64,000 bases of DNA, from NCBI GenBank assembly GCA_036676235.1, contig JAKFDI010000110.1, positions 21,197-85,196 on the forward strand, given 5' to 3'. Source of the DNA: JAKFDI01 sp036676235 (GTDB lineage: Bacteria; Pseudomonadota; Gammaproteobacteria; Burkholderiales; Burkholderiaceae_C). Under the pieces are notes generated by a model. It saw only the letters and a list, made by a program, of their open reading frames with translations, was not told where the DNA came from and did not search any database. Shown here piece by piece: positions 32,945-41,370 of the stretch (its first letter is position 1; the number at the start of each line of letters is the position of its first letter). The position numbers and the translations under genes were made by a program.

Positions 32945-33016
32945 AATCTCGCAGATTTTCCTGATGCATAAGCCGATTTACATAGGTAAACGGTGCCGCA
33001 TAAAATCTCGCAGATG
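32945..33016. promoter_or_regulatory. Operator-like repeats at the Fic gene start
   Basis: AATCTCGCAGATT (arms AATCT/AGATT) at 32945-32957 recurs at 33004-33016 with one arm mismatch. Between them, TTTAC-ATAG-GTAAA at 32977-32990 is a separate perfect palindrome. The region is locally A/T-rich in a G+C-rich genome and covers the start of the Fic gene. A repressor binding the two copies is inferred. Confidence 0.5.
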
Positions 33017-34315
33017 AAGCCGCAGAAAATCCAGCAATACAGCTCGCCGCATCACTTCGAGCCGCTGATGCCGTCCGAGAGCGCGATGGCTCCGCTGCTG
33101 GAGCGCGCGAGCGATCTCACCCGGGCTGCTACGGCGCTGGGTACGGCTTCGGGAAGGACGGCCCAGCGGGAGTTGCGCGCGCTGTTGCGCAGCATGAATT
33201 CCTACTACACCAACCGCATCGAGGGCGAGCACACGCGACCGAGTGACATCGAGCGTGCGCTTCACGAAGACTTTTCCGGCAACGCCGACCTGGCACGCAA
33301 GCAGCGCCTGGCAGTCGCCCACATCAGAACCGAGGAGCTCTGCGAGGACGACCTGGACAAGCGTGCACACGCCGACAACGGCGATGCAGCGCGATGGCTC
33401 TACTCGGCCGAGGCCTTGAAGTGGTTGCATCACCACTTGTTCGAAAGCCTGAGTCGCGACGACTTGACCCTCGCCAACGGCGAGACGATGTCCCCGGGTG
33501 AGTTCCGGACACATGGCGTGGCCGTCGGCCGGCACGAAGCGCCGACGCCGGCATCGCTTGCGAGCTTCGTGACCCGTTGGAGTGAGGTGTACGGCAAGGT
33601 CCGCCGAGGCGAAGCATCCATCGTCGCCCTGGCTGCCGCGCACCACCGGCTTGCCTGGGTCCACCCATTCCCCGACGGCAACGGGCGCGTCACGCGACTG
33701 CATACGCACTTCGTGCTGCATGCATCCGGCCTGACCTGCGGCCTGTGGTCCCCCATGCGCGGCTTTGCACGGTCGGAGGCACGGTACAAGGAACTCCTGC
33801 AGGCAGCCGACGAGCACCGGCGCGGCGACCTCGACGGCCGGGGCAACCTCACGCAGGCGGGTCTCGTGGATTGGATTCACTATGTGCTGGACGTGTGCAT
33901 CGATCAGGTGGAGTTCATGGCCAGGCAGCTCGACGTCCAGGGCATGCGCGACCGCATCGAAGCCGCCTTGGCATTCGAGACCTCGGTTGCGAAATCCGGA
34001 GTCCGCCCCGAGGCGCTGATTCCTCTGCACTACTTGTTCGCCACGCAGTTCGAGCTCGGCCGGGCCGAGTTCAAGGCCATGACCGGCCTCGGTGAGCGCG
34101 TTGCGACGGAGACGGTGTCGGCGCTGCTGAGGCGTGGCTTCCTCGGCACTGATTCGACCTACGGCAAGCTGCGATTCGCGGTTCCGCGGCATGCCTTGCG
34201 CTTCTATTTCCCGGCGCTGTGGCCCGAAGCGGAGCAAGACGAAGCGCTGCGTCAGGCAGAGTTCGCCGAACCGCCGCGACGGGTCATTCGGCGCAAGCGC
34301 ACGGACGGTTCGTGA
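32993..34315 (+). CDS. Fic-domain protein (probable AMP transferase)
   Basis: 440 residues from GTG 32993 (an ATG at 33014 would remove seven). The Fic motif HPFPDGNGRVTR gives catalytic H224, acid D228 and R232. Upstream, T73-x3-E77-G78 matches the inhibitory helix motif (S/T)xxxE(G/N), so this is a class II Fic protein that blocks its own ATP site. A C-terminal winged helix (about 340-420) suggests DNA or partner recognition. Fic proteins AMPylate targets such as topoisomerases or Rho GTPases; the target here is unknown. Operator-like repeats overlap its start. Confidence 0.9.
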   Translation: MPHKISQMKPQKIQQYSSPHHFEPLMPSESAMAPLLERASDLTRAATALGTASGRTAQRELRALLRSMNSYYTNRIEGEHTRPSDIERALHEDFSGNADLARKQRLAVAHIRTEELCEDDLDKRAHADNGDAARWLYSAEALKWLHHHLFESLSRDDLTLANGETMSPGEFRTHGVAVGRHEAPTPASLASFVTRWSEVYGKVRRGEASIVALAAAHHRLAWVHPFPDGNGRVTRLHTHFVLHASGLTCGLWSPMRGFARSEARYKELLQAADEHRRGDLDGRGNLTQAGLVDWIHYVLDVCIDQVEFMARQLDVQGMRDRIEAALAFETSVAKSGVRPEALIPLHYLFATQFELGRAEFKAMTGLGERVATETVSALLRRGFLGTDSTYGKLRFAVPRHALRFYFPALWPEAEQDEALRQAEFAEPPRRVIRRKRTDGS

Positions 34316-34402
34316 AGAAGCGCAAGGGGAGGCGCGAATTCCCCTTGGCGCCGCACGGCGTGGCCGGGCGCGCTACAACGGCCGGGCCTGTCACCCAAAG
34401 CA

Positions 34403-35299
34403 ATGCGCCCAGCAACCCGTCAACGACTTCGCCTCTCCGGTGGCACGGCGTTGTCCTTCATCACGGCTGGTGATGTGTCCAAGCCCGCCGTGCTGCTCCT
34501 GCACGGATTTCCGAGTTCCGCGCGAATGTTTCGCGAGGTCATACCTGAGCTTTCGCAGGTCGCCCATGTGATCGCGCCAGACCTGCCTGGCTTCGGCGAG
34601 TCCGATGCACTTCCGGTGGCATCGTTCGCCGCCTTCGCCCAGGCGATCGAGGAACTGCTGGATCGCCTCGCGACCGGGCCGCGCTGCCTCTACCTTCACG
34701 ACTTCGGTGCGCCGGTGGGCTTGCACATCGCCATGCAGGCGCCGGAACAAGTGCTGGGCCTCATCGTTCAGAACGCCAACGCCCATCGAACCGGGCTCGG
34801 GCCGCAATGGGCCGCGACGATGGCCTACTGGGCGGAGCCGAACGCAAAGAACGAGGCGGCGGCGACTGTGCATCTGACATTCGAGGGCACGCGCGACCAG
34901 TATGTCGCCGGTGTGCCGCCGGACGTGGCCGCGCGGGTCGCGCCCGAACGCTGGGAGGAGGACTGGCGGGTGATGTGCCTGCCGGGCCGGATGCAGACGC
35001 AGCGAGCGCTCATCGCCGACTATGCGCACCACGTCGCCCGGTTCGACGCCATCGCCGAGTACCTGGCGCGACGGCAGCCGCCTGCCTTGATGCTCTGGGG
35101 GCGGCACGATTCGTTCTTCGATCTTGCCGAGACGCTGTCATGGATGCGCGCTTTGCCACGGATGGAAGCGCACGTCTTCGACGCCGGCCACATGCTGCTG
35201 GAGACACACGCGGCCGCGGCCACGCGGCTGATGCACGATTTCGTCAGGCGCACCCACGACGCAGCGGGCGAGTCTTTCCGACGACCTGCGGACCTCTGA
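34403..35299 (+). CDS. Alpha/beta hydrolase with Asp nucleophile (epoxide hydrolase / dehalogenase-like)
   Basis: 298 residues. The oxyanion loop is LLLHGFPSSARMF, the nucleophile elbow LHDFGAP puts Asp100 where esterases have Ser, the acid is in WGRHDSFF and the base in FDAGHMLLE. An Asp nucleophile is typical of epoxide hydrolases, haloalkane and haloacetate dehalogenases. The cap (RDQYVAGVPP ... DYAHHVARFD) resembles the epoxide-hydrolase-like branch. No partner gene is adjacent, though a halohydrin-dehalogenase-like protein lies 23 kb to the left. The exact reaction cannot be told. Confidence 0.85.
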   Translation: MRPATRQRLRLSGGTALSFITAGDVSKPAVLLLHGFPSSARMFREVIPELSQVAHVIAPDLPGFGESDALPVASFAAFAQAIEELLDRLATGPRCLYLHDFGAPVGLHIAMQAPEQVLGLIVQNANAHRTGLGPQWAATMAYWAEPNAKNEAAATVHLTFEGTRDQYVAGVPPDVAARVAPERWEEDWRVMCLPGRMQTQRALIADYAHHVARFDAIAEYLARRQPPALMLWGRHDSFFDLAETLSWMRALPRMEAHVFDAGHMLLETHAAAATRLMHDFVRRTHDAAGESFRRPADL

Positions 35300-35463
35300 G
35301 GTCGATGCCCTTGCGGATGGCTTCGTCGGGGCTCGGGCTCCGCTCGCCGCACGTGGTGTGTTCCGGCTGCACACCAACTGTTGCACGGGGACATCGAGGC
35401 CTCGTGGTACATCTGTCCTCCAGCCGGAAGAGCCAGCGGATCGCCACACCGTGGCAGGTCCCG

Positions 35464-36150
35464 ATGAAGCGTGTCGTCGTTGCCCTGGTTTGCGCGTTTG
35501 CTGCCTCGCTGGCAGGCGCAGCCGAGATCGTGCTCACGATCTCCAACATGAAACTGGAACTGGTCGACATGGCGCCAGACGACGGGGTCGATCCGTGGGT
35601 CAGCGGCGACATCGTGCTCGGCACGCGGCCGACGTACGTCAACCGGGATGCGAGCTACACGGGCTATCCCTCCGAGACGCAGATCTCGATCACGCCGGAA
35701 CTGCAGGACTTCGACCTCGGTCCGAACAGCGCGCTTCACTGGAGCCTCGACTACCGGTTCGAGGCGACGCTCTACCAGGGCTACGGCGTCGACGAGCGCG
35801 TGCACGGTTTCGTGGGTGCGAACAGCAACTCGATCGGCAGCAACTATGCGCTGTGGGATCGCCTGTTCGAGGCGGAAGCCTTCGCCACCACCTTCGACGG
35901 CATTCCGCTGCCGCGCAAGCGCATGGTCGTCACGGAACAGGGCACCTTCTTCGGCAATGTGCTCGGCCTGCCCGACGAGGTGAATCCTGGCTATGTGTCC
36001 TTCTCCATCGGGGCGGTCGTCGCTGCCGCCGGACTTCTGGCCGAGCCGGTGGTGGCGGTGCCGGAATCGGAGACCTGGATGCTGATGCTCGCCGGTCTCG
36101 CCGTGCTCGCCGGGGGGCGCCGCATCGCGAAGCGCGATGGCGGCGGATGA
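35464..36150 (+). CDS. Secreted protein with PEP-CTERM-type sorting signal
   Basis: 228 residues: Sec signal (cleavage near AGAA-EI, residue 20), a beta-rich body, then VPESETW at 199-205, a hydrophobic helix 204-217 and GGRR-IAKR at the end. This is the PEP-CTERM layout used by exosortase systems, with Ser in place of the second Pro (PES instead of PEP). Family members are exported and anchored or released at the outer surface, often with exopolysaccharide. No exosortase gene is in the window. The body has no named domain. The next gene overlaps by four bases. Confidence 0.8.
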   Translation: MKRVVVALVCAFAASLAGAAEIVLTISNMKLELVDMAPDDGVDPWVSGDIVLGTRPTYVNRDASYTGYPSETQISITPELQDFDLGPNSALHWSLDYRFEATLYQGYGVDERVHGFVGANSNSIGSNYALWDRLFEAEAFATTFDGIPLPRKRMVVTEQGTFFGNVLGLPDEVNPGYVSFSIGAVVAAAGLLAEPVVAVPESETWMLMLAGLAVLAGGRRIAKRDGGG

Positions 36151-36710
36151 GCCGATCCATCCTCTTCTGGCGGCGCACCGATGTCGAAGGCATCGAGCGC
36201 CTGGAGCTGTCGATCGAAGCCGACGCGGTCATCGCTGCGTCCACCGTGATCTGCGCCGAGTCGGGCGGTTTTCGCCTCGACCATCGCTGGCGGCTCGACG
36301 CTGACTGGCGTGCGCAGTCCGTCGTCGTCGAACGCTGGAATGCGCAGGGCCACGAAACCTTGCGCGTCGAGCGTGCGGGTGGCGGGTGGCGGGTGGATGG
36401 TGCGGCACGGCCCGATCTCGACGGCGCCGAGGAGCCCGATCTGTCGGTCACGCCCTTTTGCAACACGTTTCCGATACGCCGGCTGCCGCATGGCGACGGC
36501 GCGAGCCTGACCCTCGACACCGCCTTCATCGACGGCCCCGCGCTGACGGTGGCCCGGTCGCGGCAACGGTACGAACGGCTCGGCACGGACCGCGTTCGCT
36601 ATGTCGACCTCGGTTTGTCGACTGGCTTCGAGGCCGAGCTGGTGGTGGACAACGCAGGCCTCGTGCTGAGCTACCAGCACCTGTTCGAGCGCGTGATGCC
36701 ACGGGCCTGA
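36147..36710 (+). CDS. Putative glycolipid-binding protein (DUF1089)
   Basis: 187 residues starting MSRSILFWRRTDVEGIERLE, which with CNTFPIRRLP and the C-terminal YVDLGLSTGFEAELVVDNAG is characteristic of the DUF1089 putative glycolipid-binding family. No signal peptide is visible, so it is cytoplasmic. It is coupled by an ATGA overlap to the PEP-CTERM protein gene. The ligand is not established for the family in general, and a role in envelope lipids is only inferred. Confidence 0.8.
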   Translation: MSRSILFWRRTDVEGIERLELSIEADAVIAASTVICAESGGFRLDHRWRLDADWRAQSVVVERWNAQGHETLRVERAGGGWRVDGAARPDLDGAEEPDLSVTPFCNTFPIRRLPHGDGASLTLDTAFIDGPALTVARSRQRYERLGTDRVRYVDLGLSTGFEAELVVDNAGLVLSYQHLFERVMPRA

Positions 36711-36749
36711 CGCGGACTCGCGTTCAAAGATGCAAGAACGCCACAAAGC

Positions 36750-36910
36750 CCGTTCGCACTGAGGTATCGAAGTGCCTCTCGGAGTGCATGGGGCTTCCTT
36801 CGACAGGCTCAGGACGGTCGGAAATACAACCTCAGCCCGACCGGGGTGGGGTTGTGCTCGCGGAAAACTCTCGTTCTCTGACACGCTTCGATACCTCAGC
36901 CCGAACGGTT
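36750..36910. repeat. CTGAGGTATCGAAG / CTTCGACAGGCTCAGG repeat cluster
   Basis: Copies near 36750, 36796, 36826 and 36888-36910 mix the two sister forms of the family. The right-most copy runs into the regulator gene on the minus strand and supplies its last codons and stop (N-R-S-G-stop). Confidence 0.8.
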
Positions 36911-37912
36911 CCTCTGATCGGGTCCGTCTTCGCGATACACCCCCGGCGTCACCCCATGCTGGCGCGCGAACGCGCGCTGCAGTGCGTCCACCGAGCGAAA
37001 GCCGCTGCGGCTCGCGATGCGCTCCTGCGTCCATTGCGTCTGGCGCAGCAACTGCGCCGCGGCGGCCACGCGGGTCTGCTCGACGAAGCGCGCCGGCGTG
37101 CAGCCGGTCTCCGCGGCGAACGCGCGGGCGAAGTTGCGCGGGCTCATCTGCACGCGCGACGCCAGCACCTCGACCGACAGGTCCTCGAGCGCATGCATGC
37201 CGATCCACGCCACCAGCTCGCGCAGGCGGTGGCTGGCCGCGGTCTGGGCCTGCAGCGTCTGGCTGAGCTGCGGCTGGTCGCCGCCGCGCAGCATGGGCAG
37301 CGCGAGCGTGCGGGCGATCTCCATCGAGACGGCATGGCCGAGGTCGTCTTCGACGAGGGCGAGCGCGAGCTCGATGCCGGTGGTGACGCCGGCCGAGGTC
37401 CACACCGGGCCGTCGTGCACGTAGATGCGCTCGCGCAGCACCCGCGCCTGCGGCCGCAGTTCCTGCAGCAGGTCGCACACGCGCCAGTGCGTGGTGGCCT
37501 CGCGGTCGTCGAGCAGGCCGGCCGCGGCGAGCGCGAAGGCGCCGGTGCACACGCTCGCAACGCGGCGGATGCGCGGCGCGTTCTGCGCGAGCCAGGCGCC
37601 GATGCGCTGCGGGGCGATGGCCGCGCGCACGCCGGGTTCGTCGCCGCCAGCCACGATGAGCGTGTCGATGGATGCCGGGAGTTGCTCCAGCGTGACCGTG
37701 CCGGCAAAGCTCAGCCCGCCGTTGGTGAGCACCGTGCCGCCGGCCGGCGACGCGATGTGCAGGCGGTAGCTGCCCGGGTGCATCTGCTCGGCCTTGGTGA
37801 AGACGCTGGCGGGGCCGGCCACGTCGATGGCCTCGACGCCGTCGAACACGACGAGCACCACGTCGTTGGCAGAAACCGCGGCTTCTTCGTCCTTGTGGGG
37901 CAGGGTGGGCAT
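36896..37912 (-). CDS. GlxA-type regulator (DJ-1/PfpI domain plus AraC HTH)
   Basis: 338 residues from ATG 37912. Residues 15-190 form a DJ-1/PfpI-like sensor (VVLVVFDGVEAIDVAGPASV; elbow VCTGAFALAAAGLL). Residues 235-332 hold two AraC helix-turn-helices (LSVEVLASRVQMSPRNFARA; ERIASRSGFRSVDALQRAF). Members such as GbdR or ArgR-type activators sense amines. It is divergent from the DJ-1 lipoprotein gene, 38 bases away. The final codons come from a repeat element, so the natural C-terminus may have been replaced. Confidence 0.92.
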   Translation of the reverse strand: MPTLPHKDEEAAVSANDVVLVVFDGVEAIDVAGPASVFTKAEQMHPGSYRLHIASPAGGTVLTNGGLSFAGTVTLEQLPASIDTLIVAGGDEPGVRAAIAPQRIGAWLAQNAPRIRRVASVCTGAFALAAAGLLDDREATTHWRVCDLLQELRPQARVLRERIYVHDGPVWTSAGVTTGIELALALVEDDLGHAVSMEIARTLALPMLRGGDQPQLSQTLQAQTAASHRLRELVAWIGMHALEDLSVEVLASRVQMSPRNFARAFAAETGCTPARFVEQTRVAAAAQLLRQTQWTQERIASRSGFRSVDALQRAFARQHGVTPGVYREDGPDQRNRSG

Positions 37913-37950
37913 GCCTAGGCTGGAAGCATCGAAATCAACGGGGATGGGTG

Positions 37951-39081
37951 ATGTGGAAATCGGTGCGGGCACTGATGGCGACAAGTATTGCAGTGCTCGG
38001 TGTCACGGCGTGCGGCGTGGGCATGCCGCTGCCGCCGGCGAACGAGGAGGTGGCGATGATCGAGCGTGACAAGCAGGCCTTCATCGACGCCATGAAGCCG
38101 CGCGGCGATGCACGGCCGGTGGTGGCCGTGCTGGCGCTGAACGAAGGCACTGAGATGACCGATCTGCTGCTGCCGCATGCGGTGCTCAAGCGCGCGGATG
38201 TGGCGGAGGTGCGCATCGTTGCGCCGCGCGCGGGCCGCGTCACGCTCTATCCCGCACTGGAAGTGGAGGGCGCGCAGGACTTCGCGGGTTTCGACCGGCA
38301 GCATCCGACGGGAGCGGACTACGTGATCGCGCCGGCGATGGAGCCCGACAACGATCCCGCGGTGACGGCCTGGCTGCGGCAGCAGGCGGCACGGGGCGCG
38401 CGGATCATCGGCGTGTGTTCCGGCGTGCGCGTGGTGGGGCAGGCCAGCCTGCTCGACGGCCGGCGCTTCGCGGGCCACTGGTATGACCGCAAGACGCTGC
38501 GCGAGCGCCACCCCGGCGCGACTCACGTGCCGCATCGGCGCTATGTGGTCGACGGCAACGTGGCCACCACCACGGGCATCACGGCCTCGGTGCCGACGAT
38601 GCTGGCGCTGGTGGAGGCCATCGGCGGACGCGAGAAGGCGCAAGCCGTGGCCGCCGATCTCGGCGTGAACGACTGGACACCGGCACACGACAGTTCCCGC
38701 TTCGGCCTCGATGCCCGCCGGGGCGCAAGCTACCTGCTCAACAAGGCCGCCTTCTGGCGCGGCGAGCAATGGCGCGTGGACGTGCACGACGGCGTGGACG
38801 ACGTGGCGCTTGCGCTGGCGGCCGATGCGTGGGAGCGGACCGGGAACGTCAGCGTCGCAGCCTCGGCCGCCGGGCCGGTCACGCTGAAGAGCGGGCTGGT
38901 GCTCGTGGCGCGGCCGGTGGCCGATGCCTCGGGCCGTTTACCGCTCACGCCGGGCATCGATCCGGTGCCGCAGCTCGACCGCACGCTGTGCGAAATCGCC
39001 GCGCGCTATGGCGATGCGCGGCGCGACTGGGTGATGCAGGAGATGGAGTACCCGGGGCCGCAAGGCGCCTGCGCACGCTGA
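37951..39081 (+). CDS. DJ-1/PfpI-domain lipoprotein
   Basis: 376 residues from ATG 37951 (a GTG three bases earlier is possible). The N-terminus is a lipoprotein signal with lipobox V-T-A-C21. The DJ-1/PfpI fold follows, with C156 in IIGVCSGVRVVG at the nucleophile elbow, and a second region after residue 210 (SSRFGLDARRGASYLLNKAA). Exported DJ-1 proteins next to GlxA-type regulators are probably amidases or sensors; the reaction here is unknown. Divergent from the GlxA-type gene, whose sensor domain shares the same fold. Confidence 0.85.
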   Translation: MWKSVRALMATSIAVLGVTACGVGMPLPPANEEVAMIERDKQAFIDAMKPRGDARPVVAVLALNEGTEMTDLLLPHAVLKRADVAEVRIVAPRAGRVTLYPALEVEGAQDFAGFDRQHPTGADYVIAPAMEPDNDPAVTAWLRQQAARGARIIGVCSGVRVVGQASLLDGRRFAGHWYDRKTLRERHPGATHVPHRRYVVDGNVATTTGITASVPTMLALVEAIGGREKAQAVAADLGVNDWTPAHDSSRFGLDARRGASYLLNKAAFWRGEQWRVDVHDGVDDVALALAADAWERTGNVSVAASAAGPVTLKSGLVLVARPVADASGRLPLTPGIDPVPQLDRTLCEIAARYGDARRDWVMQEMEYPGPQGACAR

Positions 39082-39124
39082 TTGCCGCGAACGGCATGAA
39101 CTAGATGCGACAAGGTGGGCACGC

Positions 39125-40279
39125 ATGATCGATAAGCACAGTTCGATACGGCGCGAGCGCGTGGTGGCGCACCTGCGCCGGACAGTGTTCATTGCGATGG
39201 GTGTGCTGGCCGGCGCCGCGGCTGCGGCGCCCGAGCCGACGGCCCAGCAGTTCGGCGACGACCTCTACCTGAGCGGCGGGCGGATCACGATGCAGCGCGC
39301 CGTGCCCGGCGACACGGTGGTGGCCGGCGGCCGCGTATCGGTGACGGGCGATGTGAGCGGCGATGCGCTGGTGGCCGGTGGCGAGGTGAGCATCGAGTCC
39401 GACATCGGGCAGGATTTGTACGCCGCGGGCGGCGATGTGCGCGTGGCCGGCGCCGTGGGCGAGAGCGCGCGGCTCGCCGGTGGCCGCGTGACGATCGCGC
39501 CGGATGCCGAGATTGCCGGCGCCGTGACCGTGGCCGCCGGCGACGTGACGCTCGACGGGCACGTGCGCGGCTATGCGCTCATCAGCGCCGGCCGCACGCA
39601 GATCAACGGCCGCATCGACGGCGACCTGCGCGTGATCGGCGGCGAACTCACGCTCGGCCCGAACGCCGTCGTGCAAGGCCGGCTGGAGCACCACGGCGCC
39701 ACGCCCGTGCGCATTGCGCCGGGGGCGCGGGTGCAGGGTGGCGTCGACGAAACGGCAGCGGCGGAGCCGGCCGACCACATGGCCGGCGGCGTGTGGATGG
39801 CGGCGGTCTGGCTCGTCGGCTGGATCGTTGCGGGCGCGGTGCTCATCGGGCTGGCGCCGCGCACCTCGCGCCGCGTCACGCAGGCGCTGCGCGATCACAC
39901 ACTGGTCGCGCCGCTGCTCGGCGTGGCGCTCCTCGTTTGCCTGCCGGTGCTTGCGCTGCTGCTGCTCGTCACCGTGGTGGGCATTCCGCTGGGCCTGCTC
40001 ACCGGCCTCGTGCTGCTGGCCCTGCTGCTGCTCGGTGGGCTGGCCACCGCCGTGGCGCTCGGGGATGCGGTGGTCGAGCGCAAGGTGCCCGCACGCACCT
40101 GGCAGCGGATCGTGGCCACCGCGCTGGCGCTGATCCTCCTGTTCGCGCTGGGCTTGCTGCCGTATGTGGGCTGGCTGGTGTGGCTGCTGGCCTTGCTGTT
40201 TGGCGTGGGGGCGATCGTGCTGGCGGCAATCGGCGCGCGCGGGACGCGGCCAGCGCCGGCCGGTCCGGCTGCCGCTTGA
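39125..40279 (+). CDS. Bactofilin-like beta-helix membrane protein
   Basis: 384 residues. A signal or anchor helix (about 17-36) precedes some 170 residues of short repeats such as GDTVVAGGRVSVTGDVSGDA and GGEVSIESDIGQDLYAAGGD, typical of the polymer-forming bactofilin right-handed beta-helix. Four or five membrane helices follow from residue about 222, with a Pro/Ala tail. In this topology the beta-helix lies outside the inner membrane, unlike true cytosolic bactofilins. The role is unknown; cell-envelope scaffolding is an inference. Confidence 0.75.
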   Translation: MIDKHSSIRRERVVAHLRRTVFIAMGVLAGAAAAAPEPTAQQFGDDLYLSGGRITMQRAVPGDTVVAGGRVSVTGDVSGDALVAGGEVSIESDIGQDLYAAGGDVRVAGAVGESARLAGGRVTIAPDAEIAGAVTVAAGDVTLDGHVRGYALISAGRTQINGRIDGDLRVIGGELTLGPNAVVQGRLEHHGATPVRIAPGARVQGGVDETAAAEPADHMAGGVWMAAVWLVGWIVAGAVLIGLAPRTSRRVTQALRDHTLVAPLLGVALLVCLPVLALLLLVTVVGIPLGLLTGLVLLALLLLGGLATAVALGDAVVERKVPARTWQRIVATALALILLFALGLLPYVGWLVWLLALLFGVGAIVLAAIGARGTRPAPAGPAAA

Positions 40280-40317
40280 TCGGAATGTGCATTTGAAGAG
40301 AGCAGCACCCTCCCAGA

Positions 40318-40461
40318 ACCGTTCGCACTGAGCCTGTCGAAGTGCCCGTGGGAGAACGCGCGGCTTCCATCGACAAGCTCAGGACGATCGGAAATACAAG
40401 CTCAGCTCCTTCGACAGGCTCAGGACCCGCGGGGGCTTCGACAAGCTCAGCCCGAACGGTT
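40318..40461. repeat. CTGAGCCTGTCGAAG palindrome cluster
   Basis: GTTCGCACTGAGCCTGTCGA opens the cluster, an inverted CATCGACAAGCTCAGGACG follows, then TTCGACAGGCTCAGGACC and a closing TTCGACAAGCTCAGCCCGAA. It fills most of the 215-base gap between converging genes, a place where such elements often act as two-way terminators. Confidence 0.8.
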
Positions 40462-40494
40462 CTTATTGATCGATCGCGAATCGCATCCGAGTCC

Positions 40495-40926
40495 TCACGG
40501 CGCCCCAAGCGCCGACGCCGCCAGCTCCGTGTCCATGTACTCGGTGAGTTCGCGCAGCAGCCCGCCCTCGATCCGGCACACATAGCAATACGTGTTGTTG
40601 TACGGCTTGCCCGACTTCGTGTTCACCTTGCCGCCGCATTCGACCACCACGAAGTCGTCTTCGGCGATGAAGCGTTTCGCCTCGTTGGTGTAGGTGTCGG
40701 CAAAGCGCGCGAAGAGCGGGCGGAAGAGTTCTTCGCGCACCACCTGCTTGCCGCGCCATTCGCGTGACCAGGTGGATTGGCCGGGAATGATCCAGCTGAA
40801 ATCGTCGGCCATCAGGTCGACAAGCGGCGCGCCGTTGCCCTTGGCGAGTTCGGCGAAAGCGGCTTGCAGCAAGGCCTTGTTGGCGGCCGCCTGCGAGAGG
40901 GCGGGGGTGTGGTCTGTGGCGTTCAT
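40495..40926 (-). CDS. NTF2-like ketosteroid-isomerase-type protein
   Basis: 143 residues with the NTF2 fold: NKALLQAAFAELAKGNGAPL, MADDFSWIIPG, WRGKQVVREELF and a closing ELTEYMDTELA. It resembles the SnoaL/YesE-type proteins of unknown ligand. It overlaps the MerR gene by four bases (start 40926 in the MerR stop), so it is the second gene of that operon and controlled by the promoter at 41371-41401. Probably part of a response to electrophilic or redox stress. Confidence 0.82.
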   Translation of the reverse strand: MNATDHTPALSQAAANKALLQAAFAELAKGNGAPLVDLMADDFSWIIPGQSTWSREWRGKQVVREELFRPLFARFADTYTNEAKRFIAEDDFVVVECGGKVNTKSGKPYNNTYCYVCRIEGGLLRELTEYMDTELAASALGAP

Positions 40927-41351
40927 TTGCGTTTCCTGGGTGCCGGGGAAGGGATGGAAGGTTCGAGCGGCGGCCGCTTCCCGCTGGCGAGCCATTGCCC
41001 GTAGAAGTCGATCTTTCCGTCGAGCAGCCCGAGCGCCTGCGTCCATTCGGCGATGGTTCGCTGCACCTGCTCGCGATGCGCCTGCAGCATGGCCTGGCGC
41101 TGCGCGAGCGTGCTGCGGCCCTGCTTCACGAGCTGGGTGTACTCGCGCATGGCCGCAACCGACATGCCGGTGCGGCGCAGGCGGTCCATCAGCTGCAGCC
41201 AGTTGACGTGCGCCTCTGTGTAGAGGCGCCGCCCGCCCGTGTCGCGTGCCACGCCGGGAACAAGGCCCTGGGCCTCGTACCAACGAATGGTGTGGACGCT
41301 GCGGCCGGTACGTGCCGCCAGGCTGCCGATCTTCAGGTGCTCAGGGGTCAT
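40923..41351 (-). CDS. MerR-family transcriptional regulator
   Basis: 142 residues from ATG 41351. The winged HTH reads LKIGSLAARTGRSVHTIRWY, then GLVPGVARDTGGRRLY. A long dimer helix (NWLQLMDRLRRTGMSVAAMR onward) follows. The C-terminal part lacks paired cysteines, so this is not a metal sensor of the CueR/ZntR type but closer to the NmlR/YhdM-like electrophile group. The promoter upstream has the 19-base spacer that MerR proteins correct. Confidence 0.92.
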   Translation of the reverse strand: MTPEHLKIGSLAARTGRSVHTIRWYEAQGLVPGVARDTGGRRLYTEAHVNWLQLMDRLRRTGMSVAAMREYTQLVKQGRSTLAQRQAMLQAHREQVQRTIAEWTQALGLLDGKIDFYGQWLASGKRPPLEPSIPSPAPRKRK

Positions 41352-41370
41352 CGAATCGTCTCCTGCATGC

